From the NCBI GenBank assembly GCA_937921525.1, contig CAKZUM010000017.1, positions 1 through 9,279 on the forward strand: 9,279 nucleotides of DNA, read 5' to 3'. This stretch comes from an uncultured Saprospiraceae bacterium. Lineage in GTDB: Bacteria; Bacteroidota; Bacteroidia; Chitinophagales; Saprospiraceae. Both the position numbers and the translations under genes were made by a program. Under the pieces are notes generated by a model. That model made no database searches, had not been told where the DNA came from, and saw only the letters and a program-made list of their open reading frames with translations. Positions 6,227-9,279 of this stretch are shown here, piece after piece (position 1 is the stretch's first letter; every line of letters starts with the position of its first letter).

Positions 6227-7099
6227 ATGAAAAAGCAATCAATTATAAAAAACATTGTAGTACTAATTCTATTCTTCTTTTCGACAACTATCTACGCTGG
6301 TGGTCCTTGGCCACAACTTAAAAATAAAGGGTATATAAAAATTTCCGAATGGTGGATTATTTCAAATCAGCATTATACGGATAATGGGCGAATAGATCCG
6401 AATGTTACTAGTGGATTGTTCAATACTAGCATTTATGCAGAGTATGGATTTACAGACAAATTAACAGGGGTTGTCTACTTTCCTTTTTTAAGTAGGGCTT
6501 ATTTTAATAATACGGTTTCAGGTACAACAGAAGAAATCATCATTCCGGGCGAAGCGATTAACAGTCTTGGCGATACAGATATAAGTATCAATTATAAAAT
6601 ACTTGGCGGTCCTATAGCATTAAGTGCTTCCATTACTATAGGTATACCTTTAGGAAATGATAGTGGTGGAAGTATGGGAAACTTACAAACAGGAGATGGA
6701 GAATTTAATCAATTGCTACAGCTAAATGCTGGGACTGGTTTCAAAATAGGAGAGACGAATGCTTATGCTAGTGCATATGCTGGGTACAATAATAGAACAG
6801 AAGGCTTCTCTGATGAGATTCGATATGGCGTAGAAGCAGGGGTCACTTTATTTGATAATCGCTTAACAGCAATTGCCAGATTGTATGGAATTAAATCGAC
6901 CAATAATGGCATTGAAGGACAAAGAGAAAACAGTACTAGCATCTTTGCTAATAATAGTGAGCATTTGACCTTTGGACCTGAAATCGCTTATAACATTAGA
7001 GAAAACTGGGGTGTATCTGCTGGATTTGGAACGGCCCTTTCTGGGAAATTAATTTATGCTGCTACTTCTTATAATGTAGGCGTATTTTTTAAAATATAA
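6227..7099 (+). CDS. Outer-membrane beta-barrel protein (MetA/phenol-degradation-like family)
   Basis: Predicted integral outer-membrane protein, 290 aa. A Sec signal peptide covers 1-24 (basic MKKQSIIKN, hydrophobic core, cleavage after IYA). The mature protein consists of short alternating amphipathic strands joined by polar turns: YIKISEWWII, FNTSIYAEYGFTDKLTGVVYFPF, GDTDISINYKIL, ALSASITIGIPLG, YASAYAGYNNR, RYGVEAGVTLFDNRLTAIARLYG and a terminal strand SYNVGVFFKI. GFTDKLT and GDTDISINYK are typical of the barrel family often annotated as putative MetA-pathway of phenol degradation, a name that says little about substrate. It follows the DM13 lipoprotein by 26 bp without a terminator, so it is probably co-transcribed and may form a complex with it. 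No ligand or transport role can be read from the sequence. Confidence 0.8.
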   Translation: MKKQSIIKNIVVLILFFFSTTIYAGGPWPQLKNKGYIKISEWWIISNQHYTDNGRIDPNVTSGLFNTSIYAEYGFTDKLTGVVYFPFLSRAYFNNTVSGTTEEIIIPGEAINSLGDTDISINYKILGGPIALSASITIGIPLGNDSGGSMGNLQTGDGEFNQLLQLNAGTGFKIGETNAYASAYAGYNNRTEGFSDEIRYGVEAGVTLFDNRLTAIARLYGIKSTNNGIEGQRENSTSIFANNSEHLTFGPEIAYNIRENWGVSAGFGTALSGKLIYAATSYNVGVFFKI

Positions 7100-7120
7100 T
7101 GTACAATTTACCATTGTATA
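7100..7120 (+). terminator. Weak hairpin just after the barrel gene, possible transcription end
   Basis: TACAAT at 7102-7107 pairs with ATTGTA at 7113-7118 around TTACC. A G-U pair and a T-A pair extend the stem to eight. It starts right after the stop codon, but the stem is A+T-rich and is not followed by a T-run, so termination is uncertain. Confidence 0.25.
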
Positions 7121-7122
7121 AA

Positions 7123-7148
7123 TTTCGTAACATTACGATATTTCGTAA
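7123..7148. repeat. TTTCGTAA repeat cluster with a central inverted repeat
   Basis: TTTCGTAA occurs at 7123-7130 and again at 7141-7148. Between them TTACGA (7133-7138) forms a perfect inverted repeat with TCGTAA (7125-7130) around CA. The same octamer is also found at 5418-5425 in the other long spacer. Role unknown. Confidence 0.45.
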
Positions 7149-7424
7149 AAAATGCTTCTTTATTGAAAATAAAATTAATTATGTATAATTTATAAATAAC
7201 TGAAAATGAGTTTTTTGAATTTAATTGTAAGATATTGTTCAGCCTTGGCATAGCAATTGGATTACCTTAAGTATATTGAATAAAATCAGTAACACCTTAT
7301 CAAAAACCGATTTATCATTTTGTTATAAATAACAAACCACACCCATATCTATTTTCTAACATAATGAATCTAGTTTCTCAATGATTGTTTATTGATTAAT
7401 TGATTCCACTTAAAATCTAATCTA
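7149..7424. other. Non-coding spacer before the surface-protein gene
   Basis: A+T-rich DNA with no open frame of note; the longest ATG frame seen is about 15 codons, at 7206. It contains a small inverted repeat GTTAT-AA-ATAAC near 7323 and the short repeats ATTGATTAATTGATT and AATCTAATCTAAT just before the next gene. No perfect TAnnTTTG was found; TAGTTTCT near 7370 is a poor match. The promoter of the surface-protein gene must lie here but I cannot place it. Confidence 0.5.
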
Positions 7425-9279
7425 ATGAATTCTTTTTTTGTACACCAAAAAGAGGCTGGAAAAACTATGTATAGTTCTGACCCAATAGGCCTTAAAAAAA
7501 TATTACTCCTTCCGCTTTTTGCCCTATTGGCAATAAGTATTAGTACAGCTCAGGTTGTTATATCTGAGGTGTTTCCGAATGGAACTTTTGAACTGGAGAA
7601 TAACGGCAATGCCACTGTAGATATATCTAGCTACTGGATTTGTACTTTTCCAAGTTACACCCAATTAAGTGATTTATCAGTTGAATGTGGTGATTTATCC
7701 TTGGCAGCTGGAGCGTCTGTGACCTTATCAGGCTTCAATAGTTATGATATTAGTGATGATGAATTGGGATTGTATAATGCTCGATCTTTTAGTAGTTCTG
7801 CTGCTATTGTATCTTATGTAGATTGGGGACAAACAACCAATCAAAGAGCATCTGTAGCAGTTCAAGCAGGTATATGGACACAAGGAGATCATGCTACAGG
7901 TTTTAGTAGTACGAGCTCTCTTTCCTATGATGGTTCAGGAACCAGTGCAAGTGATTGGTCTGTTAATTCCAATCCATCTGTTTGCCCAACTGCTGCCCCA
8001 ACTGCGCCACCTGTTGCTACTACCACAGCACGTTACAGAGTGACATTTGACGCCTTTTGGTCTAGCCAAACACATCCAACAGCTTTTCCTTCTAACCCTC
8101 ATTTTTCTGGCTTAATTGGTTTGACACATACCTCGAATGTAGCCTTATTTGAATTAGGCGGAATGGCATCACCTGGTATTGTGAATATGGCAGAAACGGG
8201 ATCTAAGAATCCATTAACTTCAGAAATACAAGCGATTATCAATGGTGGTCAAGGACAAACTTTACTAAGTGGAGGCGGTGTTGGTACTTCTCCAGGAGCG
8301 GTGACTTTAGAATTTGATATTAGTGATTCGCATCCATTAGTGAGTCTTACTACTATGATCGCTCCAAGTCCAGATTGGTTTGTAGGGGTTAGAGATTTGA
8401 ATTTATTTGAAAATGGACAATGGATAGATAGAGCTGTTACAGTTGGAGTATATGATGGCGGATCAGATAGTGGAACTAGTTTTACTTCTAGTAATCAATC
8501 GACTAATCCGATGGAGGCAATCAGCATGATTACGGGAGGTCCTTTAGCAACGAATGGGTCGATTCCAAGCATGGGAACAATGACATTTGAACGAATTGAT
8601 GCTCCGAATGCTCCTGTGTGTAATGTAGCAGGGGGTACTGTATTAGGTGGTCCATTTGAATTTTGTATAGACGGAGCAGCAGATAATATTCCAGCAGGTT
8701 CGTTGAATTTGACGGGTAATGCAGGAACTAATTTACAATGGGTAGTAACAGATTTAAGTGGTAATATTTTAGGCTTGCCACCAATGCCAAGTGCAGTAGA
8801 TTTTGACGGAGCAGGAGAAGGAGTATGTTTGATCTGGCACTTGAGTTATGATGGTATGATAACGGGTTTAGCAGTAGGTAGTGATGCAAACAATATCACT
8901 GGATGTGCAAGCTTAAGTAATTCTATCGCGGTGACAAGAACATCTCAGACTACTGGAGGCATTGTTATCAATGAACTCAATAGTAACGATAGATTTGAAA
9001 TCAAGAATACTGGAAATACATCTGTCGATATTTCTTCATACTGGATATGTGATTTCCCATCATATAATCAATTAAGTACACTAACTGTAGAATGTGGTGG
9101 AGATTTGATACTTGATCCGGGAGAGATTGTGACATTAGTAAGTGCTTTTGATATTTCAGAAGCTGATGGAGAACTGGGACTATATTTAAATACTCAATAT
9201 TCTAATCCTGGTAGCATAATCGATTATGTAGAGTGGGGTAGTTCAGGTCACTCAAGATCATCAGTAGCCGTTGCTGCTA
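7425..9279 (+). CDS. Large secreted multidomain protein (lamin-tail-like, Spondin_N), 3' end outside the window
   Basis: An open frame of 618 codons runs off the right edge with no stop. The N-terminus has a signal peptide (KK at 24-25, hydrophobic 26-40, cleavage probably after ISTA, before Gln43). An alternative start is Met15 at 7467, preceded by AGAGG at 7451-7455, which would give a more normal signal length. Domains: lamin-tail-like 1 (43-160); Ser/Thr/Pro-rich linker; Spondin_N (203-391) with YRVTFDAFWSS, HP, FSGLIGLTH, PSPDWFVGV (314-322) and VYDGGSDSG; an unnamed domain (398-506) with GGPFEFC, LQWVVTD, AVDFDGAGEG and CLIWHLSYDG; lamin-tail-like 2 (513-618), cut by the window end. It is probably a surface or secreted adhesion/matrix protein. 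A type IX secretion C-terminal signal is expected but out of view. Confidence 0.85.
   Translation, partial: MNSFFVHQKEAGKTMYSSDPIGLKKILLLPLFALLAISISTAQVVISEVFPNGTFELENNGNATVDISSYWICTFPSYTQLSDLSVECGDLSLAAGASVTLSGFNSYDISDDELGLYNARSFSSSAAIVSYVDWGQTTNQRASVAVQAGIWTQGDHATGFSSTSSLSYDGSGTSASDWSVNSNPSVCPTAAPTAPPVATTTARYRVTFDAFWSSQTHPTAFPSNPHFSGLIGLTHTSNVALFELGGMASPGIVNMAETGSKNPLTSEIQAIINGGQGQTLLSGGGVGTSPGAVTLEFDISDSHPLVSLTTMIAPSPDWFVGVRDLNLFENGQWIDRAVTVGVYDGGSDSGTSFTSSNQSTNPMEAISMITGGPLATNGSIPSMGTMTFERIDAPNAPVCNVAGGTVLGGPFEFCIDGAADNIPAGSLNLTGNAGTNLQWVVTDLSGNILGLPPMPSAVDFDGAGEGVCLIWHLSYDGMITGLAVGSDANNITGCASLSNSIAVTRTSQTTGGIVINELNSNDRFEIKNTGNTSVDISSYWICDFPSYNQLSTLTVECGGDLILDPGEIVTLVSAFDISEADGELGLYLNTQYSNPGSIIDYVEWGSSGHSRSSVAVAA
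7551..7904 (+). repeat. Lamin-tail-like domain, copy 1 of the surface protein
   Basis: Protein repeat unit, residues 43-160. Shared landmarks with copy 2 are VI(S/N)E, FE, NxGN, VDISSYWIC, FPSY, QL, VECG, ELGLY, YV(D/E)WG and a terminal R-x-SVAV. By hand count 24 of 37 residues are identical from Val45/Val514 to Leu81/Leu550 without gaps. Two cysteines (73 and 88) are conserved and could form a disulfide. Confidence 0.7.
8031..8597 (+). other. Spondin_N domain region of the surface protein
   Basis: Residues 203-391. The order of conserved blocks (YRVTFDAFWSS; H217-P218; FSGLIGLTH; ASPGIVNMAETGS; HPLVSLTTMIAPSPDW; DLNLFENGQW; VYDGGSDSG) matches the spondin N-terminal domain, best known from animal F-spondin matrix proteins and also found in bacteria. 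The whole domain appears to be present. Confidence 0.8.
8961..9278 (+). repeat. Lamin-tail-like domain, copy 2 of the surface protein (truncated by window end)
   Basis: Residues 513-618, the second copy of the unit at 7551-7904, with cysteines 542 and 557 at the equivalent positions and a one-residue insertion before ELGLY. More copies may follow outside the window. Confidence 0.7.

Noticed and set aside
7206..7253. Tiny open frame of about 15 codons in the spacer after the barrel gene
   Set aside because: Too short, without start context or a recognisable peptide; such frames are common by chance.

Overview
This window looks like chromosomal DNA of a member of the Bacteroidota, most likely the Saprospiria (Lewinella/Aureispira-like relatives). 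The DNA is A+T-rich. Shine-Dalgarno sequences are mostly absent before the genes, and a TAnnTTTG-type -7 promoter element is present. Envelope proteins carry lipoboxes followed by acidic residues. The last gene encodes a domain that I remember as a recurrent unit of Saprospiria surface proteins. The taxonomic call rests on these traits and on memory of families, not on a search.

Left end (1-246): a compact 164-bp non-coding element with imperfect terminal inverted repeats and two inner hairpins sharing one core, probably a MITE-like or REP-like repeat. It is followed by a + strand pair: a cytoplasmic gluconokinase (gntK, preferred start 247) overlapping by 14 bp an SMP-30/gluconolactonase-family lipoprotein (758-1777). 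Together they could turn gluconolactone into gluconate outside the cytoplasm and then into 6-phosphogluconate inside. No gluconate transporter is in view.

Middle (1834-5151, minus strand): a tightly packed unit of OmpR/PhoB-type response regulator, membrane sensor histidine kinase and class I glycerate kinase, read in that order. The glycerate kinase starts 15 nt after the kinase stop codon. It converges on the gluconolactonase gene across 56 bp with no clear terminator.

Divergent control region (5152-5510): the only long spacer between the two-component genes and the right-hand + strand genes. It holds a tandem TATCAC-N5-TATCAC repeat at exactly 11-bp pitch, the geometry OmpR/PhoB regulators use. 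It also holds a 10-bp motif (TATCACAAAA/TTTTGTGATA) mirrored at both ends of the spacer, and a good TAnnTTTG element for the right-hand operon. This makes regulation of the right-hand pair by the adjacent two-component system a testable idea.

Right side (5511-9279, + strand): a lipoprotein with an Ig-like domain and a DM13 domain, then an outer-membrane beta-barrel protein, 26 bp apart and probably one operon. After 325 bp of non-coding DNA comes a large secreted multidomain protein that runs off the window. Its order is signal peptide, lamin-tail-like domain, Spondin_N domain, an unnamed Saprospiria-type domain, then a second lamin-tail-like domain. The right half thus looks like an envelope/surface module and the left half like sugar-acid metabolism. 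The most interesting material is the DM13/barrel pair with its divergent two-component system, and the Spondin_N/lamin-tail surface protein.
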